From UBA5536 sp964592595 (GTDB lineage: Bacteria; Bacteroidota; Bacteroidia; Bacteroidales; F082): a stretch of DNA of 64,000 nt. The stretch lies in NCBI GenBank assembly GCA_964592595.1, contig CAZQFH010000012.1, positions 1 through 64,000 on the forward strand, written 5' to 3'. The notes under the pieces are model-generated. The model saw only the letters and a list, made by a program, of their open reading frames with translations, ran no database searches and had not been told where the DNA came from. This document shows positions 9,190 to 17,294 of the stretch, one piece after another (position 1 is the first letter of the stretch; each line of letters opens with the position of its first letter). The position numbers and the translations under genes are program-made.

Positions 9190-10272
9190 TTGAGATCAAC
9201 CAAAACAGATAGAAAAATAAAAGTGTTAATTGTCGATGACAGCCGCGTAAGTCAGCGATTATATGCTGGTATCCTGGCCTTAAGCGAAAGCTTTGAAATT
9301 GTTGCCACGGCACGTAATGGTCATGAGGCAATAGCCTACACAAAACAATATCATCCTGATGTAATCAGCATGGATATCAATATGCCGCTGATGGGCGGTG
9401 TAGAAGCCACCAAACGCATTATGGACGAAAACCCTGTTCCAATCCTGATTGTAAGCAGTTTGTACGACAATTCCAATATCGAACTGGCTATGGAGGTATT
9501 GGAGGCAGGCGCAGTTGCAATCATCCCCAAACCAAATGGACCGGGTCATCCACGTTTTAATTTTGATGCTGCGCGATACACAAGAAATCTGAAGCGCATG
9601 TCGGAGGTTGCAGTGACCCGAAAAAAAATCAAGCCAAGTAATCAAAAGAATACGCAGGAAGGCAGTAAAACAGAACCAAAAATTCACAATGGTCTTGCGC
9701 ATTCTAACTATGAAGTTTTGGTTATTGGAGCATCCGCCGGAGGACCAGAAGCTACCAAGGCTATTTTGAGCAAGTTTGAAGCAGATTTCCCATTACCCAT
9801 TGTTTTGGTGCAACATATCGACCCTAATTTTACCAACGGATACAAAAACTGGTTGCAAACCTGGACTAAATTGGAATTAAATATTATCAATAGTCAAACT
9901 ATAATATTGCCCGGACGGGTATATCTTTCACCGGGAAATAAACACATTATATTCTCAAAAAAGGGAATTGTTAGCCTCTCGGATGATGCCCCCAATAAGG
10001 GTCATCGGCCATCAGTGGCTCAATTATTCGAAAGTGCTGCAAAAGTTTACAGCAAAAATACCATGGCAGTACTTTTATCAGGTATGGGAACAGATGGAGC
10101 TGCTGAGCTTAAAACCTTAAAAAATCTGGGTGCACTTACCATTGTTCAGGACGAGGAAAGTTGTCTTGTTTTTGGAATGCCAGGCACAGCAGTGCAGTTA
10201 AATGCAGCGTGCACGATTGCCCCACCCGATGAGATTGTAAATGTTATCCTGAAATACACAAACCCTAAATAA
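9190..10272 (+). CDS. cheB: Chemotaxis response regulator protein-glutamate methylesterase CheB (WspF-like)
   Basis: A 360-residue protein with an N-terminal receiver (Asp62 in SMDINMP, acidic pair in VDDSR) and a C-terminal methylesterase. The catalytic triad of the family is visible: Ser182 in GASAGGPE, His209 in LVQHID and Asp302 in GMGTDGA. It removes methyl groups added by the CheR of the same operon and may deamidate receptor glutamines. The frame has no ATG before the receiver domain, so the TTG at 9190, four bases after the CheA stop, is the likely start. An adaptation pair of CheR and CheB without CheD or a lone CheY fits a Wsp-type system. Confidence 0.92.
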   Translation: MRSTKTDRKIKVLIVDDSRVSQRLYAGILALSESFEIVATARNGHEAIAYTKQYHPDVISMDINMPLMGGVEATKRIMDENPVPILIVSSLYDNSNIELAMEVLEAGAVAIIPKPNGPGHPRFNFDAARYTRNLKRMSEVAVTRKKIKPSNQKNTQEGSKTEPKIHNGLAHSNYEVLVIGASAGGPEATKAILSKFEADFPLPIVLVQHIDPNFTNGYKNWLQTWTKLELNIINSQTIILPGRVYLSPGNKHIIFSKKGIVSLSDDAPNKGHRPSVAQLFESAAKVYSKNTMAVLLSGMGTDGAAELKTLKNLGALTIVQDEESCLVFGMPGTAVQLNAACTIAPPDEIVNVILKYTNPK

Positions 10273-10279
10273 CAAAATA

Positions 10280-11530
10280 ATGAAAGCTTCGATAGATATA
10301 GAAGGTGGATACATCCTGGCAGCTGAAGATTCGATGGTACAATCGAAAAAATTGCAGTACTTTTTCGATGAGCATCAACTTAAACATATCATTTGTAAAA
10401 ATGGAGAAGAAGCGTTTAATCAGGCTATGATAGAAAAGCCCACACTTATTATCAGCGATATTGTGATGCCCATAATGGATGGCTACACATTTTGCAACAA
10501 AATCAAAAACAACTCAGCGCTGCGTGACGTTCCCGTTATTCTTCTAACTTCTTTGAGCGACCCCTTGGATATCATCAAAGGTCTTCAGGCTGGCGCAGAT
10601 AATTTTATAACCAAACCATACGAAAGTAATTACCTGATTGCCAGGATCAAATATTTGCTTGCCAACCGTTTTCTGCTCAAACATGGTTCTACTGATATGA
10701 GTATCGATATCATGTTTCAAAATCAACGCTTTCAAATTAATTCCGATAAAAAGCAAATTCTTGATTTGTTGCTTTCAGTGTATGAGGCAGCCATAAGCCG
10801 CAACGAAAAGTTGTTGGAGGTACAAAAAAAATTACAAAAAGCCAACGACAACCTCATTGCTGCTAATCAGGAGTTGGAGGCTTTTGCGCATACTGTTTCG
10901 CATGATTTAAAAACGCCACTCAATGGCATTATAGGTTTTGCTGACCTTTTGAAGATGGAATTTGGAGATAAAATGAATGAAGATGCGCAAGAATACCTCA
11001 ACTGGATTATAACATCCAGCAACAATATGTCGCATCTTATTGAGGATCTTTTGCAGTTTTCCAGATCGGGCAGAGCCGAAATAGTTCCCGAAGAAATCAA
11101 CCTAAGTGATATGACGCGTAAAATCATTGATGATCTGCGCTCTTCTGCCTTTAAAGGTGATTACAAAATTGAAATTGAGGGCGATGTCAGCGTTAAAGCG
11201 GACCCCAAAATGATGCATGTTGTTTTACAAAATCTGATTGGAAATGCCCTAAAATACAGTCAAAAAGCCAAATATCCGGAAGTTATTTTTGGAACGCGCG
11301 AATACCATGGGCATCAAGTAATTTACGTAAAAGATAATGGTGCAGGATTTGATATGGCCAAGGCCGATACATTGTTTCAACCTTTTGTAAGGCTGCATTC
11401 AAACAGCGAATTTCAGGGTACTGGTGTGGGACTTAGCACAGTAAAACGCATCATAGAAAGGCACAATGGCGAAATTTGGTTTGAATCCATTCCTGGAAAA
11501 GGTGCCGTATTTTTCTTCAATTTGGGCTAA
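10280..11530 (+). CDS. Receiver-histidine kinase, putative output of the chemosensory operon
   Basis: A 416-residue soluble protein without membrane helices. Residues 10-125 are a receiver (acidic pair at 16-17, Asp60 in ISDIVMP, Lys112 in FITKPY). A helical linker (about 140-200) leads to a HisKA dimerisation helix with His208 in HTVSHDLKTPL. An ATPase domain follows with N box LQNLIGNALKYS, G1 DNGAGFD and GTGVGLSTV. It is the last gene, 7 bases after cheB, in the position where Wsp operons carry the diguanylate cyclase response regulator WspR. Here the receiver drives or gates a second kinase, so the signal would continue to a regulator encoded elsewhere. I found no GGDEF or DNA-binding domain in it. 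Confidence 0.88.
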   Translation: MKASIDIEGGYILAAEDSMVQSKKLQYFFDEHQLKHIICKNGEEAFNQAMIEKPTLIISDIVMPIMDGYTFCNKIKNNSALRDVPVILLTSLSDPLDIIKGLQAGADNFITKPYESNYLIARIKYLLANRFLLKHGSTDMSIDIMFQNQRFQINSDKKQILDLLLSVYEAAISRNEKLLEVQKKLQKANDNLIAANQELEAFAHTVSHDLKTPLNGIIGFADLLKMEFGDKMNEDAQEYLNWIITSSNNMSHLIEDLLQFSRSGRAEIVPEEINLSDMTRKIIDDLRSSAFKGDYKIEIEGDVSVKADPKMMHVVLQNLIGNALKYSQKAKYPEVIFGTREYHGHQVIYVKDNGAGFDMAKADTLFQPFVRLHSNSEFQGTGVGLSTVKRIIERHNGEIWFESIPGKGAVFFFNLG

Positions 11531-11583
11531 GGTTCATTAAACCTATCAAGCAGAATAACTTTTGAAACCTAAACATTAAACCC

Positions 11584-11618
11584 AAAAAAAGGCCGCTGCA
11601 TAAGCAACGACCTTTTTA
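11584..11618. terminator. Imperfect hairpin between convergent genes
   Basis: AAAAAAAGGCCGCTGC, a four-base loop ATAA, then GCAACGACCTTTTT form a stem with two mismatches, bordered by A and T runs on the two sides. It lies between the end of the chemosensory operon and the end of gdhA, which converge here, so it could stop transcription in both directions. Confidence 0.65.
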
Positions 11619-11655
11619 TCAACATTTTGGTTTGGACCTTTTTGTCCGGATCAGA

Positions 11656-12993
11656 TTAAATAACGCCCTGATCCATCATAGCATTGGCAACCTTGAGGAA
11701 ACCAGCCACGTTAGCACCTTTTACATAATCGATATAGCCATCTTCCTGTGTGCCATGAACAACGCAAGCAGCATGAATATTTTTCATTATTTCGTGTAAA
11801 CGAGCATCAACTTCTTCGCTGTTCCACGCCAGTTTCATGGCGTTTTGAGTCATTTCCAAACCTGAAGTAGCAACACCACCGGCGTTTACTGCTTTACCGG
11901 GTCCGAAAAGAATCTTATGCTTTTTGAAAACGTCAACAGCTTCGGGAGTTGAAGGCATATTAGCACCTTCAGCAACGCACATCACACCATTCTCTACCAG
12001 GTTTTCTGCATCTTCCTTGCCTAATTCATTCTGAGTGGCACAAGGCATAGCCACATCACATTTTACTTCCCAAGGACGTTTTCCGGCATGAAATTGAGCA
12101 CCCGGAAACTCATAAGAATAAGGTTTTACGATATCCTGATTCGAAGCACGCAACTCAAGCAGGTATTGGATTTTATCACCGCTGATACCCTCAGGATCGT
12201 AGATATAACCATCAGGTCCTGAAATGGTTACTACTTTTCCGCCCAGCTCAGTGATTTTTGAGATAGCACCCCATGCAACATTTCCAAATCCAGAAACTGC
12301 AACAGTTTTACCAACAAAATCAGTATTTTTTGTTCCAAGCATTTCCTGCGCAAAATAAACTGCACCAAAACCAGTAGCTTCCGGACGAATCAATGAGCCT
12401 CCCCAGTTAAGGCCTTTTCCAGTAAGTACGCCAACGTGCTCGCGAGCCAGTTTTTTGTACATGCCATACATAAAGCCAATTTCTTTGCCACCTACACCAA
12501 TATCACCTGCGGGCACATCAGTTTCGGCGCCAATCAAGCGCCACAGTTCAAGCATAAATGCCTGACAGAAACGCATAATTTCTGAGTCGGATTTTCCTTT
12601 AGGATCAAAGTCGGAACCACCTTTGCCACCGCCCATGGGCAGTGTAGTAAGGCTGTTTTTGAAAATCTGCTCAAAACCCAAAAATTTCAAGATGCTGAGA
12701 TTCACACTGGGGTGAAAACGCAAGCCACCTTTATAGGGTCCAATAGCATTATTGAATTGTACACGATAGCCAAGATTTACGTGAACTTTTCCGTCATCGT
12801 CAACCCATGGCACTTTAAAAGTTAATACGCGATCTGGCTCAATTAACCGCTCAATTATTGCGCTTGCTTCAAACTGAGGATTTTGTTCAACAACGTCTTC
12901 AAGTGTTTCAAGCACTTCACGAACTGCTTGCAAATACTCTAATTCACCCGGATGTTTTTTCTCCAGGTCATTCATGATTTTTTCTAAATTCAT
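11656..12993 (-). CDS. gdhA: NADP-type glutamate dehydrogenase
   Basis: A 445-residue protein of the hexameric, small-subunit glutamate dehydrogenase family (E. coli GdhA has 447). It interconverts 2-oxoglutarate plus ammonium and glutamate, usually in the assimilation direction. The substrate-binding region GPYKGGLRFHPSVN is followed by PMGGGKGGSDFDPKG, which contains the catalytic Lys. The Rossmann part starts at VAVSGFGNVAWG. NADP preference is inferred from family type and length. It is monocistronic, with an inverted repeat 55 bases upstream that might be an operator. The ATG at 12993 gives the usual N-terminus. Confidence 0.95.
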   Translation of the reverse strand: MNLEKIMNDLEKKHPGELEYLQAVREVLETLEDVVEQNPQFEASAIIERLIEPDRVLTFKVPWVDDDGKVHVNLGYRVQFNNAIGPYKGGLRFHPSVNLSILKFLGFEQIFKNSLTTLPMGGGKGGSDFDPKGKSDSEIMRFCQAFMLELWRLIGAETDVPAGDIGVGGKEIGFMYGMYKKLAREHVGVLTGKGLNWGGSLIRPEATGFGAVYFAQEMLGTKNTDFVGKTVAVSGFGNVAWGAISKITELGGKVVTISGPDGYIYDPEGISGDKIQYLLELRASNQDIVKPYSYEFPGAQFHAGKRPWEVKCDVAMPCATQNELGKEDAENLVENGVMCVAEGANMPSTPEAVDVFKKHKILFGPGKAVNAGGVATSGLEMTQNAMKLAWNSEEVDARLHEIMKNIHAACVVHGTQEDGYIDYVKGANVAGFLKVANAMMDQGVI

Positions 12994-13047
12994 CGTTTTT
13001 GACTTTTAAAAATGAGTCTTGTATAAATTACCTGTTAGTTTTTAACA

Positions 13048-13065
13048 TTGTTAATTCGTTAACAA
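13048..13065. promoter_or_regulatory. Inverted repeat upstream of gdhA
   Basis: TTGTTAA (13048-13054) and TTAACAA (13059-13065) form a perfect 7-bp inverted repeat around TTCG, 55 bases before the gdhA start. Its position suits an operator. It is A+T-rich, so chance occurrence is possible. I could not place a convincing promoter pair around it. Confidence 0.35.
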
Positions 13066-13267
13066 GGCAAAATTACAGCTTTTAAATCGAGTAAACCAAA
13101 CAAAACACTGGAAATTACTTCTGATTCTGCTTTATTAGAAACGGTCTAAATAAGCATGTCGCAAACGATTGTTGCAAATGGGCTGTAAATTGTGCAATAC
13201 AGCGGTATCAGCGTATAAAAGCCAAATTTTATTTACCGCAACAAAGATGAAAATATTGGGTAGTAAA

Positions 13268-13957
13268 TCACCATTTCAAGTTGTGGGTAACCCAAAAATG
13301 CCAGGCAGCTGTTGCACGCGATGAATTGATTCGTATGAAACGGTATTGTAATTCAAATTGCAGTTTCTGTCCGTTTCCGAACAAATATCCTACACCTGCA
13401 TTTAAACGGTTTTCGAGATGATCTTCGCCTGCTTTCCCTGTAAAAGTCAAGAGCCATTCATCACCTGCTACAAAATACCATTCCTTCGGATCGAGTTTAC
13501 TGCCCGAAAGCGGACGATCAAAAGTGACCCGATACCTGATGCGATTCCTAAAATCATCGTCTCCAATCCTTTGCTCCAGCCGAAAACGATTAACCCATTT
13601 GAAACGGTTTCCTGAACGAAAAGTGAATTGTTGCATCAGCCTGTGCTCCCAGGCTGGCTCATCAAGAAAGGGCTCGTCAATACCATATAAATATCCTAAA
13701 GTAATTTGCTTGCTGCCAAGTAATTTGTAATTCGTAAAAAGCTGTATTTCCAAAACATCTGATTGAGAAAACGCAGAAAACCCCTCCGAATCAAACTGTC
13801 CAAGCTGTTGCCTGTAAACCAGCTTGGCATTGGCCGACCAACGACCTTTAAGGGTTTTCCCCACAGAAAGTGCCGGCTCAATAAAAACGGAACGCACTTG
13901 CGAAAGCGCAACAAAACCTGATAAAACAGCCAGAAAAAGTAAAAAAAATCTTTTCAT
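13268..13957 (-). CDS. DUF2490 family outer-membrane protein
   Basis: A 229-residue secreted protein. It begins with a signal peptide (MKRFFLLFLAVLSGFVALSQ) and continues as alternating amphipathic strands ending in a C-terminal aromatic residue (NLKW), the pattern of an outer-membrane beta-barrel. The WEHRLMQQF and RFRLEQRI segments around residues 100-130 match the DUF2490 family, which has no assigned function. It starts one base after the stop of the upstream secreted protein, so the two are probably cotranscribed. Confidence 0.7.
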   Translation of the reverse strand: MKRFFLLFLAVLSGFVALSQVRSVFIEPALSVGKTLKGRWSANAKLVYRQQLGQFDSEGFSAFSQSDVLEIQLFTNYKLLGSKQITLGYLYGIDEPFLDEPAWEHRLMQQFTFRSGNRFKWVNRFRLEQRIGDDDFRNRIRYRVTFDRPLSGSKLDPKEWYFVAGDEWLLTFTGKAGEDHLENRLNAGVGYLFGNGQKLQFELQYRFIRINSSRATAAWHFWVTHNLKW

Positions 13958-13958
13958 G

Positions 13959-14546
13959 CTAAAATATCAGGTTGTCGGTTAAATTTTTCTTGATCACCCG
14001 CTGATGCAGCAACACGCCCTGTTCATCAAAAAGCAGCTCATAAAATTGAAGTGTCGTTTTTTGGTGCATCTCCCCTTCCACTTCAATCTCATAATTGATT
14101 GAGGTTACCATTTTCTGATTTGGTGGTAAACTATGTAATTGATTTACTGAATCATAAAGATTATATTGCTTTTGAATACGCGTTACTTTTACCTTACTGA
14201 AGATTTTATCCATTTGCTGTTGCAATGCTGCCCGCGGAAAGTCAGCAGATTTTTTCCAATTCAATAAGGCTTCAACATCCTTTAATTGCTGCAAAGTATC
14301 GAACTCGATACTGTAATGTGTTTTATCATATTTGAGCTTGACTTCGTAATTTATGCCATCCTGATTTGTCTCCTGATAAAACTTCACAGATTTCGCATTT
14401 TCGAGTAAAGGTTCAATCAGCTGCATCGCCAAAGGTGGAAGCTCATCAGCTGTAATCTTTTTTTCGCGTTCATACTTAATTTGCTGTTGAGCATGCGTTA
14501 TGGAGGGAAAAACAACAACAAACAAAAGGACAATTAACTTTTGCAT
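13959..14546 (-). CDS. Secreted protein of unknown function, possibly PepSY-like
   Basis: A 195-residue protein with a clear signal peptide (MQKLIVLLFVVVFPSITHAQQ). The mature part alternates charged helices and short strands; GINYEVKLKYDKTHYSIEFD (residues about 65-85) resembles the strand pattern of PepSY-like domains in Bacteroidota periplasmic proteins. I cannot assign a function. It is the first gene of a two-gene unit with the DUF2490 protein, so the two may act together at the outer membrane. Confidence 0.6.
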   Translation of the reverse strand: MQKLIVLLFVVVFPSITHAQQQIKYEREKKITADELPPLAMQLIEPLLENAKSVKFYQETNQDGINYEVKLKYDKTHYSIEFDTLQQLKDVEALLNWKKSADFPRAALQQQMDKIFSKVKVTRIQKQYNLYDSVNQLHSLPPNQKMVTSINYEIEVEGEMHQKTTLQFYELLFDEQGVLLHQRVIKKNLTDNLIF

Positions 14547-14773
14547 TTGCTAAGGATTATTTTGTTTTAACTAAACACACGAAAAACCTTTGATTTGCAT
14601 AATAGCAGCATGATCATTTTTAACATCTGTTAAGTAAAATTAGTACAAATTCCGCACAATTCAACTCCGAATGATCCATTTATTTAGAGCTTTTATAAAT
14701 TAATTACAATTAAGTATTTAAATGCTTCTATAAAAGAAAATGTATTTTCTTTGCAACTGAAAAAGGATGACTT

Positions 14774-15124
14774 ATGTTTTTCTTCGGCTTGTTATCGACT
14801 AATCTACCTTACATTGTCCTGACAGTGTTGTACCTGATTTCATTTGCCGGTTTTTCGCTCAAGGCATTGGAGCAGGAAGCATTGAGCAATGCCGATCTCA
14901 ACCCCAAGCTTATTCTTGCACAAAAAGATCAAAATAGCAATCACAGCTCATTTAATTTTTCAGACTATTTTGTAGATCATGAAGTTGCAGATTTACTTGA
15001 GAAGTCACCTGATATTCCGCCACTTTTCAAACAAAAATGTTTTGAATGTATCACGACTTTCAGCCTAAAAAGCAGCCTGATAGCATACACACTTTTTAGT
15101 CGCCCGCCTCCAGTTTTGGTTTAA
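14774..15124 (+). CDS. Small membrane-associated protein upstream of TonB receptor
   Basis: A 116-residue protein with a hydrophobic N-terminal segment (FFGLLSTNLPYIVLTVLYLI) and a polar middle with HSSFNFSDYF. The C-terminus contains QKCFEC, a second moderately hydrophobic stretch and the ending FSRPPPVLV. Small proteins with a similar start and a Pro-rich FSRPPP-like end occur next to TonB-dependent receptor genes in Bacteroidota, as far as I recall. It lies 73 bases before the receptor in the same direction. The function is unknown; a role in assembly or regulation of the receptor is possible, and the CxxC pair might bind metal or heme. Confidence 0.6.
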   Translation: MFFFGLLSTNLPYIVLTVLYLISFAGFSLKALEQEALSNADLNPKLILAQKDQNSNHSSFNFSDYFVDHEVADLLEKSPDIPPLFKQKCFECITTFSLKSSLIAYTLFSRPPPVLV

Positions 15125-15197
15125 CATTAACAGGCTGCCAATCAGCAGCTTTCCCTTATTAGTCAACAAAACCAAAACACTTAATTTTTATTTGTAA

Positions 15198-17294
15198 ATG
15201 AAGCGCATTTTACTAATAACCAGCTTGTTGTTCGTGCTGATTACCCATAAAATTGATGCACAGCAATTGCATTTTATCCTCAACGACAGTACCGGTATTC
15301 CCGAAATCATTCTCGAGGAAATAACAATTAGGGCACCAAAAGACCGCCTTGAACTGAAAGAATTGCCAGGTGCAGCCACAGTTTTGACCAGCCGCGCAAT
15401 AAAAGAAAGCGGCATTGAATCTGTTAAGGACTTGTCATCAATCACCCCAAACCTCTTTATGCCTGATTACGGATCCAAGCTTACCTCCCCAGTTTACATC
15501 AGAGGCATTGGATCAAGGATAAACGCGCCTTCGGTAGGGCTTTATGTCGATCAGGTTCCCTATTTTGAAAAATCCGCTTTCGATTTCGACTTCTTTGACG
15601 TTGAAAGAATCGAAATCCTGCGCGGTCCTCAGGGAAGCCTTTATGGCAGAAATACGATGGGAGGGATAATTAACGTAATTACAAAATCGCCAGGAAGCAA
15701 GCCAGAAACGAACTTAAACCTTTCAGCAGCCACTTATGGTGAATATTCAGCTGCACTTAGTCATTACGATCAAATAAGCAACCGGCTTAATTACAGTATT
15801 TCAATGAATTACAGGCATACCGATGGCTTTTTCACCAATACTTTCAATGGTGAACAGGTAGATTATTTGGATGCCATAGGATTTAGGAACAGACTCAACT
15901 GGAAAATAAGCGAGCGTTGGCATTTAAGTAATGTTTTGAGTTTTGAGTATAGCAAACAAGGCGGTTATCCTTATGCCATCTACAATGATTCGCTGCAAAA
16001 GGCAGAGCAAGTCAATTATAATCAACCATCAGGTTATGATCGTAATCTGCTTACCAATGGGCTAATTTTGAATTACAAAAGCCCATCCATCGAAATGATA
16101 AGCACCACAAGTTATCAGTTACTTGCTGATGATCAAGAAATTGATCAGGATTTCACCCCAGATTCGCTATACCTTGTTGTTCAAAAACAAGCGCAACATA
16201 TGCTTTCGCAGGAGTTCGTTCTTAAATCCTCATACAGTGGCAATTACCAATGGATTGCCGGGGTATTTGGGTTTGCACAATTGCTCGACAAGGCTGTTGA
16301 TGTGGACGTATGGGCGCAAAAGACTCGCTTGCTGAAAGATTATGAAGCATTGAATAGCGGCTTTGCAATATTTCATCAATCACGGCTTGATAACATATTG
16401 ATTCCCGGGCTTAGTTTAACTGCCGGAATACGACTCGACCTGGAACGATCCAGTCTGTATTATCATTATGATATGGAACGCACCGGACAAACGACAACCC
16501 TTGCTGATACAACCTATCCTTCACTGAGTTATAGTGAAGTTTCGCCCAAACTTGCTTTGTCATATGAAATAAACACCGCAACCTCGGTTTATGCGCTGGC
16601 TGCCAAAGGGTTTAAAACAGGCGGTTTCAATTCAACTTTTGAGCGCCCTGAAGACCTTACTTTTCAGCCGGAACAAAGCTGGAATTATGAAATTGGCTTA
16701 AAAACTTCCTTGTTTGATCAGCGCACTTTTGCTGAGCTGTCATTGTTTTATATTGACTGGACGAACCAACAAATCTATCAAACCGTTCCGAGTGGAAGAG
16801 GTTCTATGCTAAAAAATGCCGGACACAGCCTTAGTAAAGGCTTTGAGGTCGCCGTGAAAAGCCTTTTACCTGCTAAATTTGAACTTTTTGCCTCTTATGG
16901 TTACACGCATGCAGCATTTCTGTCGCATATCGTTGATTCCACTAAAAACTATAACGGAAACTACCTTCCCTATGTGCCGCGTCATACTATGGCCATTCAG
17001 CTTAATAAGTCTGTTGATGTAAATAAACCATTTCTCGATCGTATCAGGATAAGTGCTTTATGGAAAAGTACGGGAGAGCTATTTTGGAATGAACAAAACA
17101 GCTTTGAACAAAAGCCCTACGATCTGGTAGATGTAAGAGTGAGTTTCACTAAAAATCAATGGGAATTAGGTTTATTCGGGAAAAATATTTTTGGTGCAGC
17201 CTACACCTCATTTTATTTTGAGGCGCTCGGAAATCAGTATATGCAAGCAGGCAAGCCAGCGCAATTCGGCATCAACCTCAAAGTGAGTATGTAA
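15198..17294 (+). CDS. TonB-dependent outer-membrane receptor (porphyrin or siderophore uptake candidate)
   Basis: A 698-residue outer-membrane transporter. A signal peptide (residues 1-21, cleavage after DAQ) is followed by a TonB-box-like EEITIRA and a plug domain (about 45-165) with VYIRGIGSR, LYVDQVPY and RIEILRGPQGSLYGRNTMGG. The rest is a 22-strand-type barrel ending FGINLKVSM. There is no N-terminal carboxypeptidase-like extension, so it is not a SusC protein. Its stop TAA shares bases with the start of the MFS permease gene, and hemN, hemG and hemH follow. A tetrapyrrole or iron-chelate ligand is therefore plausible, but the barrel sequence does not reveal the ligand. Confidence 0.9.
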   Translation: MKRILLITSLLFVLITHKIDAQQLHFILNDSTGIPEIILEEITIRAPKDRLELKELPGAATVLTSRAIKESGIESVKDLSSITPNLFMPDYGSKLTSPVYIRGIGSRINAPSVGLYVDQVPYFEKSAFDFDFFDVERIEILRGPQGSLYGRNTMGGIINVITKSPGSKPETNLNLSAATYGEYSAALSHYDQISNRLNYSISMNYRHTDGFFTNTFNGEQVDYLDAIGFRNRLNWKISERWHLSNVLSFEYSKQGGYPYAIYNDSLQKAEQVNYNQPSGYDRNLLTNGLILNYKSPSIEMISTTSYQLLADDQEIDQDFTPDSLYLVVQKQAQHMLSQEFVLKSSYSGNYQWIAGVFGFAQLLDKAVDVDVWAQKTRLLKDYEALNSGFAIFHQSRLDNILIPGLSLTAGIRLDLERSSLYYHYDMERTGQTTTLADTTYPSLSYSEVSPKLALSYEINTATSVYALAAKGFKTGGFNSTFERPEDLTFQPEQSWNYEIGLKTSLFDQRTFAELSLFYIDWTNQQIYQTVPSGRGSMLKNAGHSLSKGFEVAVKSLLPAKFELFASYGYTHAAFLSHIVDSTKNYNGNYLPYVPRHTMAIQLNKSVDVNKPFLDRIRISALWKSTGELFWNEQNSFEQKPYDLVDVRVSFTKNQWELGLFGKNIFGAAYTSFYFEALGNQYMQAGKPAQFGINLKVSM

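Noticed and set aside
14547..15197. Riboswitch (cobalamin or other) in front of the TonB receptor
   Set aside because: No conserved box or compact pairing was seen, and a small coding region occupies most of the interval.
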